Origin: Dama dama
Lineage: Eukaryota > Chordata > Mammalia > Artiodactyla > Cervidae
Direction: 5' to 3'
Assembly (NCBI RefSeq): GCF_033118175.1
Contig: NC_083692.1
Location: forward strand, 15,696,001-15,760,000
Length of the DNA: 64,000 bases
The position numbers and the translations under genes are program-made. Shown here one piece after another: positions 9,574-21,398 of this stretch. Below the pieces are notes generated by a model, which was not told where the DNA came from, searched no databases, and saw only the letters and a list, made by a program, of their open reading frames with translations. Position 1 is the stretch's first letter. Every line of letters begins with the position of its first letter.

Positions 9574-12500
9574 AGTGATCCTGGGATCCTGGGAGACGCG
9601 GGGGAAGGAGCCTGGGGGGTAGGGGGTAGCTCAGCTCTGACCCTCCGGGCACAGAAGGTTGGGGTGCTGGGTTAGGGCCCGCCTGGGGTTCCTGGCTCCT
9701 GCCTGGAGGCCTCTGCCAGGAAGGGCAAGACTCTGCCGGGCTGGCTTCTGAGAACTGGGCCAGGCTCCAGGCTGAGCCTTGGGCAGCTCCCCAAGGCTCA
9801 GTCTCGCCTCTTTCCCCACCCCGCGGTCTGGGCTGGGCCTCCTCGCCACCCTCTTTAGTGGAGCCGGGGAACCCAGGGCCAGCTCCCCGCCTGCCAGCTG
9901 GTTTCCCGGACCCTGGACCAGCTGTGAGCGAGGGGGTGGGAGCAGCCGCTGGCCTCTGGGAAGTGGAAACCAGGAGTCAGGCGGCCCAGGCGGGCGGGTT
10001 TAGGCTGGGGCGGTGAGGCCAGCAGGCCCGGGCAGCATTCTGGAGGAATTTCTGAATTACCTCCTGGCTGGAGACCGGAGGCCAGAGCGGGCCCTGGGCT
10101 GGTCCTACTGGCTGCGGCCTTCCTGCCTCCAGCCCATGTCTCTGCCTGCCTGCCTGGGCGTCGCAGCCTCCTCTGATGGACTGGGGAGAACTCAGCTTGA
10201 AGTGGGGGTGGGGTGGGGGAGGGCTAAGGGGGAGGGGCGAGTCCTCCCCTGCCCTTGGCCTCGCCTGCCCCTGGTGAGCTCAGGGCTGCTCTGCATCTCC
10301 CCTGCCCTCCAGAATCACAGGTTCCGCCTGGCCAGAGTCGAGAGGAGGCCTCTGGTCTCTCCATCTTCACTGGAGTGTTTGGGGTGGGGCGGGGTGGCGG
10401 TCGGTTTCTCCAGCACCCCTCAGTTCTGTCCTCAAGACAACTCTGGGTGTGCCAGTGTCAGGCAGGACTGGCCACAGTCTGTGGGGCTCTATCTGTTAGA
10501 AAATTACTGAGTCTGAAGACAACGACAGCAGAGCGGGAAACCAAGCCCCAGGGCTTCCTAACTATGGACCTCCCACCCCGTGTGACCACACAGGCTGCAC
10601 CCATGAAACCAGCCCTGCTCCCAGAAAGTCCTGGGCCTGCGAGGCCCCACCCCGTCTATCTCCTGGACCTTGGCTGGAAGGCAGATCTGAGCAGGGCCCC
10701 CCCAAGACTCCCCCCAGCCCCCGCCTCTGCTCCTTCACGCCTCCTGCTGTCATCAGGGTTATCAGGGATGCCCCGCCCTGACCTCCCCCCCCCTCCGGGA
10801 AACTGAGGCAGCAGGAAGGGCCTGGGGACTCCCCGACCCCTGAGGATGGGAGGAGGGATGGTGGGGGTGGCTGAGCCCGGGGCTCCCCTCAGCGGCCCAG
10901 GGTTCTGGGCGGGACTCGGTGGTGGGGCAGTTGCCGCCCTAGCCTGTGGATCTCCATCAGGACTGTCCCCCCTGCATGGGGGAGAGTGGGGGTGGGGGGT
11001 TCAAGGAGGCTTTGCCAGCTGCAGACCTGGCATCCGCCCGGCCAAGCCCGGTCGCTGTGTTCCTGTCTCCCGCGCACAGCGGCTGTCTTGGCTGCACCCC
11101 CTGGCAGGATGACTGCCCCTGGGGGACGGTGGGGCCTGATCCAGGAGTGTACTGACCTGGAAATTGTGCTGGGCTCTGGCAGCGGCGGCTGGCCAAGGTC
11201 AGGGAGCAGGCAGGAAGCCGGCCCTCTAGTTGCAGAGTCAGGCCGAGTCTGGAGGGAAGGTGGGCCTGACCACCACTGCTCTGCCCTGGCCGCCACAGCC
11301 TGGGCGAGCCCCTCCTGCCGGCAGCCCCACCCCCAGGCTCCAGCCGGCCTAGGGATGAGAAAGCCCGCCACCCTCCCCTTAAGGTGCACCGAGGACCTGG
11401 CCGGGGCTGGGCGGTCTGTGTGCGGGGTCCCATCGGCTCTCACAAAAGCCGTAGGCTGCAGGTCCTGTTGCTGTCACCGTGAGAGTCAGATCAGCTGGGA
11501 AGCTGGTTCCCGGCCACAGGGCTGCCTCGTCGCCACGCTGCCCTTCCCCCGCGGCAGTCATCAGAGTGGCCGTGTTGGCGTGCCTGTCTGATCAATGTCC
11601 GCATCTCTGATCGGGCTTAAGCCCCATGTCCTTGAGTGGAGCTGCCCCTTGAATTCACATCTGGCCTGTGGCCACGCTCTAGGCTCTGACCCTGGTGCCA
11701 CACACAGGGCCTGGCATGTGGTAAGACCCCCCATAAAGAACAAGGGAAGGTGGGAGGGGGATGCATCAGGAGTGCCACATGGGTTGGCTGGACGCCCAGC
11801 CTGCACCCCTACCCCCTGGCTGCACGACCTGCCCCTCACCCGGGCTCCTTGATGTGCTTCTGCTGGACCAGAGTAGGGCCGGGCGGGGCTCTGCATTGGC
11901 CAGGGCTGGGAGGGGGGCAGAACTGAGTGTGGGGTCACCCTCTTCACCCCTCCATCAGGGTCCCCACCACTGAGGCTCCTTCATGGGAGCCCCCCCCAAG
12001 CCCCCGAGTTGGCTGGTTCTTGGCTAATTTATTGCCTCCCCTGCTCTGTGAGGCTGGGGTCACAGCAGCTGGGAGACTCCATCCCTGTGAGGTTGGGGGG
12101 CCAGGGAGTGTGTCACCAGGGGGGTTTCTTCTGGAAGAAACACCCGTGTGGATTCTTCGCTGTGGATCCGCCCTGGGGATCTCCCAACGAGTGTCCAATC
12201 CTCCAGTTTCCCGGTGCCCTTGGAGCGTCTGCTTCCACGGTTTGGCCGGAGCCGCAGCTCAGGGCCAGGCATCCTGCAGTTGGGAGCCTCTGTGGGCGTT
12301 CACCTCAAACACGTCTGCAGCGGGCACTGCCAAGGTGCCGGGGGGCGTGTCTGCGGGAACAGTTCTCAGGAAACCCCACAGTGGGGCCGCTGAGAGCAGG
12401 GACCGCTTCGCTCCTTCTCCCATCTTTGACTGTATCCACTGAGCATCTCTGCATCCCCCCCGTGCCCCAGGAATGGTGCTCAGCGTGGGGATCTATGCAT

Positions 12501-12691
12501 GGACAGTTCAGCCCAGACTCCAGGGGCTCATGGTCCAGTCTGGGATGAGTGTACTATGCCTGACATTATAATTGTAAAATTTTTTTTTTTAAAGTACCCC
12601 TGGTTTGTAAGCTTAGGCTCCAACAACGTACATCAGACCATGAGGGGGCAAACAGGGTTCTGACCCAGGCCATCCCTCCGCTGCTGAAGCC
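9574..12691. other. GC-rich intergenic block, few repeats
   Basis: About 3.1 kb of visibly GC-rich sequence with scattered CpGs and almost no recognisable SINE or LINE. Many long open frames (up to 201 codons) occur on both strands at once, the pattern GC-rich non-coding DNA gives. None has a known domain or convincing splice sites. It could hold a regulatory region or a long non-coding RNA promoter, but nothing here proves that. Confidence 0.45.
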
Positions 12692-12761
12692 AGCTGCATT
12701 GCTGCCTTTTTGCAGGCACCAATAAGAGCTGCATTGCTGCTTTATTTCAGGCACCCAGTAA
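12692..12761. repeat. Two-copy tandem repeat, 35-bp period
   Basis: 'agctgcattgctgc' at 12692 and 12727, each followed by a T-rich run, 'cag' and 'gcacc'. The two copies differ by a few bases. Confidence 0.8.
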
Positions 12762-12966
12762 GAATTCCCAGGTGGCTCAGTGGTAAAGAATCTACCTGCA
12801 ACGCAGGAGACGTGGGTTTGATCCCTGGGTCAAAAAGATGCCCTGCAGAAGGAAACGGCAACCCACTCCAGTATTCTTGCCTGCAAAAATCCAAGGACAG
12901 GGGAGCCTGAGAGGCTACAGTCGATGGGATCTCAAAAGAGCTGGACCCGACTTAGAGACTAAACAA
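12762..12966 (+). mobile_element. Bov-tA SINE with 11-bp target duplication
   Basis: Flanked by cagtaagaatt at 12756-12766 and 12967-12977. The body is typical Bov-tA. The perfect flank suggests a fairly recent insertion. Confidence 0.85.
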
Positions 12967-12977
12967 CAGTAAGAATT

Positions 12978-14040
12978 TGATTTCCCTGAGCCAGTCTAGA
13001 ATCCTATTTTCTTTTTCTGCGTTTTTCCTCAACCCTGCCTTAGACCTGAAACCGTGGGCCTGAGTCAGAGGACTTGTGGGATTGGAGCGCCCTCTGCTGG
13101 CAGGATCGGGGTACAGCCGAGAGCGTGGTACACCCCCCAGGAGCGGCTGCATTGAGACCCTGCTGTTAGGATGCTGGCAGGCGGGTCTGGGGGTTAGTAC
13201 ACAGGCAAGCCTTTCCTGTTGGGCGTGGACACATTCAAGTACACATGCCATGTCCTGTAATTCAGATGCGAGCGTGTCTTTGCGTACACATCTTCCATTT
13301 CCACTGCACCTGGGGTGAGATCACCTGGGGTCTGCCGCAATGCAGTTAATGGGGTTACCGTCAACTCCACAGGTTAAGTACTGGGTCCCCCACAGATTAC
13401 TCTCTCTGCTCTCTGTGTTTCCAGTCACAAGCGGGGTTCTCCAGGACATCTGCACGTCTGACCAGCCAGAAACAAAGTAGTGAGTTCCCATGACCCTTCA
13501 GGTTTGGTAATTCACTACCCTAAACCCTCAGAACTCACTGTAAGTGCTGTTCTGTTGATGGCAGTTTCACTTATTTTATAAAGGTTACAACTCAGGAGCA
13601 GCCAGATGAAGAGGCCTGCAGGGCAAGACCTGAGGGAGAGGGTGTGGAGTTGGGGCACGTCACCTCCCAGGACGCTTCCCAGAACCCCCGTGTCCAGCGT
13701 TTTCATTGGGGTTTCATTACTTCTCATGGCGTAGGCGGGCCTGATTGAACACTGCCTAGTTAGTGACTCCGACTCCAGCTCCCTGTCCTTCTATTGGCTG
13801 AATGACCCATCAGCTCACACCTGTGGTCTTTCTAGCAAACTATCTAGGCGGGGCCCACCCTGAGACCCATTGTTAGCAAAACGAAGGCGCTCCCAAGGGC
13901 TTTTTGAAGCTCGTGCTAGGAACTGGGGAAAAGACCTGTTCTTTTCAGATTATACCCATAGCACATGGGTGCACACTAGTTTCATTCATCCCAGGCACAT
14001 CCAGCCAGTCAGTCCCACCCCTGCTCATCACAGACTCCTG
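12978..14040. other. Intergenic, nothing recognised
   Basis: No exon signatures. No confident repeat call. Confidence 0.4.
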
Positions 14041-14371
14041 AGTTCAGTTCAGTCGCTCAGTTGTGTCCGACTCTTTGCGACTCCCTGGACTGCAGCACGC
14101 CAGGCCTCCCTGTCCATCACCAACTCTCAGAGCTTGCTCAAACTCATGTCCATCGAGTCGGTGATGCCATCCAACCATCTCATCCTCTGTTGTCCCCTCC
14201 TCCTCCTGCCTTTCCAGCATCAGAGTCTTTTAAGGAGTCAGTTCTTCAAATCAGGTGGCCAAAGTATTGGCGCTTCAGCTTCAGTCAGCATCAATCTTTC
14301 CAATGAATATTCAGGACTGATTTCTTTTAGGATTGACTGATTTGATCTCCTTTTAGTCCAAGGGTCTCTCT
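14041..14371 (-). mobile_element. BovB LINE 3' end
   Basis: Antisense 3' terminus: 'gttcagttcagtcgctcag' at the left, then the C-terminal coding part and a block with 'gaatattcaggactgatttc'. Truncated at its 5' end near 14371. Confidence 0.85.
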
Positions 14372-15299
14372 AAGACAGACTTCCTAAGAGGTGGCAAAAC
14401 AGCAGAGCGGTCTCCCAGGATCACAACACTGTCCCTCCTTAAAAGACCCCGCTGAGTCCCAGAAGCCAGTCCTCCACACCACCTCATCGCCCTGTTTCTC
14501 TTCTTCTTCTCCAGAATGTCTGCTTCCCGAAGGAGCGCTGTTCCTTTCCTCTAGTTCAAGGTCACCGTTTCCCTCTAGTTCAAGGGCAGTGTTTAGGACA
14601 CAGGTTTGCTTTGCCAATCACTGTTTTCTTTGTTTAAAAACTAAACCAAACAAAACTAATCCCACGCCAGGCCCCCGCTTGGCAGGGCAGCCTGGTCCCC
14701 TGAGGACACTGCGGCTTGCCACCACGGTCACACAGAGGCTGCAGCGGGCACTGCCGACCCGTGGGCGGCACTCAGAACCCCCGCCCCCAACCCCGTCCCC
14801 CACCGCTGCTCAGGGGCTCCATCCAGCCACACAGACACGGATGCCAGAGGGAGGTCTCTGTGGCCTTTGCTTCTTCGGCTGCCGGCTCCTGAATCAAGCC
14901 CAGAGTGCGTGTGTCTGTTGTGGGTCCGAGCTACAAGTCCCAGCTGCCCTTCCCAGAGTCTGTAAGTTGGGGCACGCCCAACCCAGGAAGGGGCTTCAGA
15001 TCTTAGGAACCAAGAAAAAGGCCAGATGTCCACCCCATCCCCTGTGTTGCCCACAGCATGCTCCTGGTCCCTGGCCCTCTTGCCTCCCCCCAGTTCTTAA
15101 GATTCTGGACATATTCATTTGATTTCACTCAAGGGTTAAACCAAAGTCGGAGACTGGAATGCCTCCCGAGGTGTTTGAAAGACCCAGTACTTGGGTGTTT
15201 CAAAGATGGCTGCTCGGTTTGGCCCCTAAGATGCCCTGCGGGACCTTCAGCTACCTGCAGCCCTTGCTCGGAGGAGAGGAACTCCGCTGTGATGAGGGC
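14372..15299. other. Intergenic, no gene accepted
   Basis: A 243-codon plus-strand frame (14391-15122) is proline/serine-rich, has no recognisable domain and no supporting splice or promoter context. I treat it as chance. Confidence 0.4.
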
Positions 15300-15470
15300 A
15301 TGCTTATATTAAGGACTTCCTGTGCCAGGCCTGGGGTTCAGCGTTTCACACGCAACTCTATGGGGAAGCAGGTACCATTATCATCCTATTCACAGTAAGG
15401 AGATGGAGACTCAGGGAGGTTGAGTGACCAGCTCAAGGTTTCAGAGCTGACCTGGGTCTGAATCTCAGCC
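15300..15470 (-). repeat. MIR, antisense
   Basis: 'acttcctgtgccaggcctgg' then 'taccattatcatcctattca' and 'gagactcagggaggttgagt' follow the antisense MIR order. Confidence 0.6.
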
Positions 15471-15625
15471 TTGCTTCTTACTAGCAGAAGACTTTGGGTG
15501 AGATGCTCAACTTCTCCATGCCTGTGTTCCCTCAGCTGTAAAATGGGGGTGACCACAGACCTCACTGCACAGGGCTCCTGAGAGGACGCAAACAGTTAGT
15601 GCACGTATGTCTGGAGAAAGCCATA
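15471..15625 (+). repeat. MIR, sense
   Basis: 'cttgcttcttactagcagaa' leads into 'ctcagctgtaaaatgggggt', the sense MIR core. It abuts the antisense MIR on its left. Confidence 0.65.
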
Positions 15626-16205
15626 ATTCAAAAGGATGCATGCACCCCAAAGTTCACTGCAGGACTATTTACCATAGCCAAGACACGGAAGCAACTTAAG
15701 TGTCCATCGACAGAGGAGTAGTTAAAGAAGATGTGGGACATACACACTGAAATATTACTCTGCCATAAAAACGGACAAAACAATGCCATTTGCAGCGACA
15801 TGGAGGGACCTAGAGATGCTCATACTGAGTGAAGGAAGTCAGAGGCAAATATCATACGATATTACTTACATGTGGAATCTTTAAAAAATGGAACAAATGA
15901 GCTCATTTAAAAATAGAAATAGAGTCACAGATGTAGAAAACAAACTTATGGTTACCCTGGGTGGAAAAGGGGAAAGAAAAATCGGGAGTTTGGGATCCAC
16001 ATGCATACACAGTTATATATACAGTAGATAACTAATAAGGGCCTGCGGCTGAGCACAGGGATCTTCACTCAATACTCTGTAATGATCCATGTGGGAAAAG
16101 AATCTGAAAAAGAGTAGGTATATATATATGTATAACTCATTCACTTTGCTGTATACTTGAAACTATCTCAGCAGTAAAAATCAACTAAACTCCAACACAA
16201 ATTGA
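15626..16205 (+). mobile_element. LINE-1 3' end, 5'-truncated
   Basis: Sense copy of the ORF2 end ('tatttaccatagccaagaca', 'gccatttgcagcgacatgga') and the 3' UTR. No open frame of length. Confidence 0.75.
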
Positions 16206-16397
16206 AACAAAACAAAGAGTTAATGCACAAAGCCAAACTGAGTTGGAGAAATTGGAAAACATAAACTTAATGAAATGGGAGCACTGAATATGAAATAGAA
16301 AAAGTGAAACAAACTGGATAAAAGTAAAAGATTCTCTATCTCTTTTTTGGTGGTTGTTCTTTCTCAAGCCTTTATCAAGCATGGTAGAAAAGCTTTT

Positions 16398-16440
16398 GTG
16401 TGTATATATATATATATAGTATATATAATTTAAACATATA
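16398..16440. repeat. TG/TA dinucleotide tract
   Basis: A (TA)n run of about eight units with a short GT lead, followed by AT-rich sequence. Confidence 0.75.
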
Positions 16441-16751
16441 TTTTGGAAAATATATTAATTTTTGCCAAGCTAAAAATTTATAACATTTTGATTCTACTTG
16501 TTTGACTTGGTATGAATAGAATGCTAAATTGCTAATTTATATTCACACAAAACTTTGATACAGTTCCATGTATTTTGGCATTTAGTATTACTGCTGAAAG
16601 TCTGGAAAGCTTATTATCTTAGTGATTTAAAAAAAAAAAAATTGAATGAAGCTTGAAACTTCTAATCCAATTCTGAGAATATAAACAAATACTATGTTGT
16701 AAAAAACCAAACCAAAACAAACAAAAAAACCCCAGGACATTAACATGTGAT

Positions 16752-16957
16752 GGGCTTCCCCAGTGGCTCAGATGGTAAAGAATCTGTCAGCAATGTGGGA
16801 GACCAGGGTTCGATCCCTGCGTCAGTAAGCTCCCTTGGAGAAGGAAATGGCAGTCCACTCCAGTATTCTTGCCTGGAGAATCCCATGGACAGAGGAGCCT
16901 GGTGGGCCACAGTCCACGGGGTCCCAAAGAGTCAGACACTACTGAGAGACTCACATA
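16752..16957 (+). mobile_element. Bov-tA SINE
   Basis: Full copy ending in a short CA-rich tail (16960-16986). Confidence 0.85.
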
Positions 16958-17009
16958 CACACTCACACACACACAGACACACACAGAGTATTATTAACTA
17001 AAGCACATA

Positions 17010-17760
17010 TTTTGTTCAAACTTCACAAAATTTTATGCTGGTGTCCATTATTTGTTTTATGAATCTTGTTCAAGATTCCAAATTGTATTTAGTTGCATTG
17101 AGCAGCTTCAGCTGCATGCAACAAATTCTGGTAAATTCTCTTTTCATTTTTACAAATATTTTCTAATTTTCTTTGTTATGGTTTCTAAGATTCATTTAAA
17201 AGCTGACATATAATTTTCAAATACACGGTTTTTTAAATAGTATCTTTGATATTAATTTCTCATTTAGGTGTTTTTCTTCTCTGCAATCACCCTTGGTGGT
17301 TTTTCAGTCTTCTGACTTTCTTGAGGCTTTCAGTGGCTAAGTCAAAGACCTCTCTTGGTAAATGTCACATTGTACTTGAAAATATGTGTGCTATTTTCAA
17401 ATATCTTTTGATATTGATTTCTAACATAATTCCACAGTGATAACAGAACAGGCTGTATGATTGGAACACCTTTAGACCATGAAATTTTTGCACCTCGTTT
17501 CATGTCCCTGGGTGTCTTCTAGTGTCTCTAGTTTACAGTCTATGGAAACTTGAATAGAATTTGTAGCCTACTGTTGTGTGAAAATTGTATAAATCTTAAT
17601 TATGTTGAATTGGTTCATGGTGCTTTTCAGGTCTACTATATCATACTTTTCTATATATTCATTCTATTAGTTTTTGAGAGTTTGATATTGAAATTCCAAC
17701 TAAAAATCTTTATCCACTTAAAAAATAACTGTAATATATAGTGGAACTGTATGTAACTTT
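17010..17760 (-). mobile_element. Old LINE-1 ORF2 fragment, antisense
   Basis: AT-rich sequence whose T-rich plus strand resembles complemented L1 ORF2 ('ttttgagagtttgatattga', 'aaattccaac'). Strongly diverged; limits and subfamily are uncertain. Confidence 0.5.
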
Positions 17761-18134
17761 GTCCTGTATTTCCCAAGTCTCCAGTAAATGTATTATCATA
17801 CTTTCATAACAACAACAAAGAATAGCAAAGCTAAGTTGGGCATGGAAGGAGGGCATGCCCTGGGTACCTGCACTTCAGCTAACCCCCTTTGGTGCCTGGC
17901 CATCTTTGACCAGACAGCCTCTCTTACTCCTGCCTGGCCCCTCTCCTTCTACCTCGGTCTTCAACTTCTGCTGGGGTCCTCCTGCTGGCCGCCTCCTGAC
18001 AGGGCAAGCTGCTAAAGCGCAAGTCAGCCCATCGCTCCTCTCTGGTTTTACCCAGGTCCAAGGTGGGCTGGCTGGGGGTGGGGCCTGAACGTTTCTGGAG
18101 CTTGTACTGAGCACCTGATTTTCTTCCTCACTTC
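17761..18134. other. Intergenic, nothing recognised
   Basis: Short GC-richer stretch between repeats with no exon signature. Confidence 0.4.
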
Positions 18135-18142
18135 AAGGGTGC

Positions 18143-18343
18143 AAGACTTCCCTGTAGCTCAGACGGTAAAGAGTCTGCCTGCGATGCAGGAGACCAGCGT
18201 TCAGTCCCTGGGTTGGGAAGTTCCTCTGGAGAAGGGAATGGCAATCTGCTCCAGGATTCTTGCCTGGAGAATTCCATGGAGTCTGGTGAGCTACAGTCTG
18301 TGGGGTTGCAAAGAGTCGGACACAGCTGAGTGACTAACACACA
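18143..18343 (+). mobile_element. Bov-tA SINE with 9-bp target duplication
   Basis: caagggtgc at 18134-18142 and 18344-18352 brackets a typical Bov-tA. Confidence 0.85.
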
Positions 18344-18352
18344 CAAGGGTGC

Positions 18353-18833
18353 GAGGTAGATGTGCGTGACTTTGATTCATAATGAGGACAGGTCTGTCCA
18401 AGCATCAGGCTGCTGGACGCTTTGGGGCTCTGACATCATGCCAGGCTCCTGGCGGCAGAAGTTTGGGAAGTCAGAGAAAGGGCACAGCAAGGAGCACAAA
18501 GCAGGCTGACCCAGCAGTCCTCAGGCGGACTTTTGGAGCTGACCTGACATCTAGTGGCCACAAGTAGGAACTACGCCACGCCTGGGCAGGTTCCAGGGCT
18601 GCTGCAGGCAAGGTTTCAGCTGGGCCTCCGTGATGGGGGTGAGTGTCAAGGGGTGGGCCGGAGAGTCCGAGATGGTGGCTTCTCCATATCTCCATCATTC
18701 CTCCAAAGCTACACACGCAGAAATAACTTTGATAAGGAAATGTGCTGCCTTTTCTCTTTTAGGCAAAAGGTGAATAAAAGCATTTTGAGAAAACGTTGCT
18801 GTTTTCATTGATCCCTTGAGTGTCCCTTAGACA
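18353..18833. other. Intergenic, nothing recognised
   Basis: No exon or named repeat seen. Confidence 0.4.
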
Positions 18834-19150
18834 GCAAGGAGATCCAACCAGTCCAACCTAAAGGAAATCAGTCCTGAATGTTTATTGGAGGGACTGATGC
18901 TGAAGCTGAAGCTCCAACACTTAGGTCACCTGATGCGAAGAACTGACTCATTGGAAAAGACCCTGATGCTGGGAAAGATTGAAGGCGGGAGGAGAAGGGG
19001 ACAACAGAGGATGAGATGGTTGGATGGCATCACCGACTCGATGGACATGAGTTTGAGCAAGCTCCAGGAGATAATGAAGGACAGGGAAGCCTGGCGGGCT
19101 GCTGTCCATGGGGTTGCAAAGAGTTGGACATGACTGAGTGACCAAACAAT
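18834..19150 (+). mobile_element. BovB LINE 3' end
   Basis: Sense copy. The last 80 or so ORF codons are still largely readable (frame 18885-19133: MEGLMLKLKLQHLGHLMRRT, later WLDGITDSMDMSLSKLQEIM), ending in the 3' terminal 'gagttggacatgactgagtg'. Confidence 0.85.
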
Positions 19151-20459
19151 GAGTGAACAACAGCAATCTATGAATGAACAACAGTCTACAGTCCGTAACA
19201 AATTTTGGTGTAATAGCTTCATAATCCTCAGGGTTCCACCCAGACACCAGTAGTTATTGGATGCTCAGTTATGAGCATGGACTTAATGGAAAATGTCAAA
19301 GGTTATAATAGTCTTAAAAGGCAAGCTCCCTGACTTCAAGGGGATCTGATTTATTTGGGGAGTCAAATATATCTACATACCCTGATGGGTGGGGTAGATG
19401 TGAGTTTCAGCTCACAAACTCCTACTATTGCTTTCTTTTCTTTTCATCATCCTAATTTTGACTCTGAGCACATACAACAGTCTAATTAACAGAAATTCAA
19501 CTTTAGGCTAAAACTCTGAATGAGGGAAGGGAGGGGAAAATAAGCTGTGGGGAGGGGGACAGAGATTATCTCAGATCATGATTCTACCACATGTGCAGAA
19601 AGGGCTTAACATCATCTCCACCCTTGATGAAGAAGTAAAGTGAACCCCGAGGGCTGGTGCCTTGATTCCCAGGTGCCATTCCAGCACTTCCCTGGTGCTC
19701 CAAAGTGCTGGTCCCTGGGCACCCTGAAACTCTCCCAGCTTTCCCTCGCTTGCCCAAAACAATTGCCAAGTGCACGAGCTTTTTCATTTCACACTTGTAT
19801 TTTTATTGAGCACCTACTATCAGCAGGCACTGTACAGGCACAAAGGAGGAGCACCAGACAGTTCCTGCCCTTGTTCGTCCCAAAGGTGGCTGACGGGTTA
19901 ATCAAAACCCCTGAAGGTACCCATTCCCCCCACCGGCTCAACATATGCTGTTCTTGGCTATACCTGCTCTTCTTTTGCTTAAGCTCCTTACGCCTCCCCA
20001 GTTTCCCAAGGAATTTTACAAAGAAATGAAGGATGGCAGATTCCTAGAACCGACAGGGGATCTTTGGTTTCAGCTGTCCCACTTTTCAGGTGGAACCACA
20101 AGGCTCCAAGGTCAGGTGGCCAGGCCGTGCCAGGCTACACTGGATGCCAGCTCGCTCCGTCTCCCGCCCAGACTCTTTCCACTGACACCCCGGCATGTGT
20201 GTCCAGAGGCCCCGTCCTCACTTCCTGAGCGCCTGTTCCCTCTGCCGCTGCCTCCCAAGTCTCAGCCATCCCCCCCCAGACACAGTTTACAAGCACGGTG
20301 GCGACTGCTTGCGTGCGCTGACCTTTCCCCCACTGCTCTCCTCCTGTCGCCCAGCAACCCCACGTGCTCCCAATCTGTCTCATGGCTCTTGATGAGGCCG
20401 CCAAGGACAGGCCCCCTAAAACCGGAGGGTGCTCCCAGGGGAAGGGTAGGCGACCAGCA
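19151..20459. other. Intergenic, downstream of LRRC74A
   Basis: Contains a probable antisense L2/MIR 3'-end fragment near 19795-19900 ('tattgagcacctactatcag'). Otherwise nothing recognised. Long plus-strand frames at 19945-20592 run across the LRRC74A 3' UTR antisense and lack family similarity. Confidence 0.45.
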
Positions 20460-20618
20460 GCCCGGAGACCCAAGCCAGACTTTATTGGCTGGCTCACAGC
20501 CCTGGCCTTGGGGTCTGTCCACCGAGGTTTCAGCCAGCTCTCCGCCTCCTCCCCTGCCACCAGTAGACGTGCCAGGAGTTCTCTGTCGCTGAGACTTCTT
20601 TCCAGACCGGACGTGTTG
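20460..20618 (-). other. LRRC74A: LRRC74A 3' untranslated region (predicted)
   Basis: Sequence between the TAG stop and the expected cleavage zone just past the AATAAA signal, so the UTR would be only about 150-160 nt. The exact poly(A) site is inferred. Confidence 0.6.
20481..20486 (-). terminator. LRRC74A: Polyadenylation signal AATAAA
   Basis: Canonical hexamer on the minus strand 133 nt past the stop codon, followed within 25 nt by a G/T-rich stretch (GTCTGGCTTGGGTCTCC), as expected of a downstream element. Confidence 0.7.
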
Positions 20619-20643
20619 CTATGACCTCGTCATTGTCAAGAAA
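20619..20643 (-). CDS. LRRC74A: LRRC74A coding exon 14 (last)
   Basis: The acceptor is a good one (CTTACCTTTCAATCCAG before 20643). The first base completes Ser470 with AG from exon 13, then FLTMTRS and TAG (20621-20619). The remembered human end has the same Ser-Phe-Leu start followed by different residues. The supporting poly(A) signal lies just beyond. Confidence 0.72.
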
Positions 20644-21367
20644 CTGGATTGAAAGGTAAGGGGATAACGCTGAGTGCCGATGTGGCCTTGTGGCTGATCA
20701 CCGAGAGTATTTAGACAGGCTCGAACCCCATTGAGACCATGTGTAAACCCATCTCTTGTCTCGGCAAAGCAATGAGCGAGGTGAGGTTCAGTGTCCGGAC
20801 AGGGATGAGGGTGGGTTTGCGTTGTCGGCTTTGGCAGCAGATTTAATTTTAGAGTGTGGACGTGCTCATCCTGGATCCGAGCCACCCAACCCATGTTAGA
20901 CAAACAGGTGTGCAAACACGACATGTGAAAGAAAGTTGGTGACTATTACTTGAGGCAGCAAAACACTGGGAATGAACTAAGAGTCGGTAAGACAGTCTCC
21001 TTCTGCACTATGAAATACCATGCTGTGGTTGAAAAGGCTGAGATGGATCTAAAAGTACTAACGTGGACAGTTCGCCAAAACATACTGGGAGGCAAAGCAA
21101 GGTCAGAGGACTGTGACGGTGCCGTTCTGTGCGTGCATGTTAGTCGCTCAGTCGTGTCTGACTCTGCGACCCCACGGAATGTAGGACCAAGCGCCTCCGT
21201 CCATGGGATTCTCCAGGCAAGAACTCTGGAGTGGGTTTCTGTTTCCTTCTCCAGGGGATCTTCCTGACCCAGGGATCGAACCTGGGTCTCCCGCATTGCA
21301 GGCGGATTCTTTACCATCTGAGCCAGCAGGGAAGCTCAGCTAGGCTTCTATTTATGATAAATAAGAA

Positions 21368-21398
<31 letters not shown>

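Noticed and set aside
14391..15122. 243-codon plus-strand frame
   Set aside because: Low-complexity Pro/Ser composition, no similarity recognised, no splice or promoter context.
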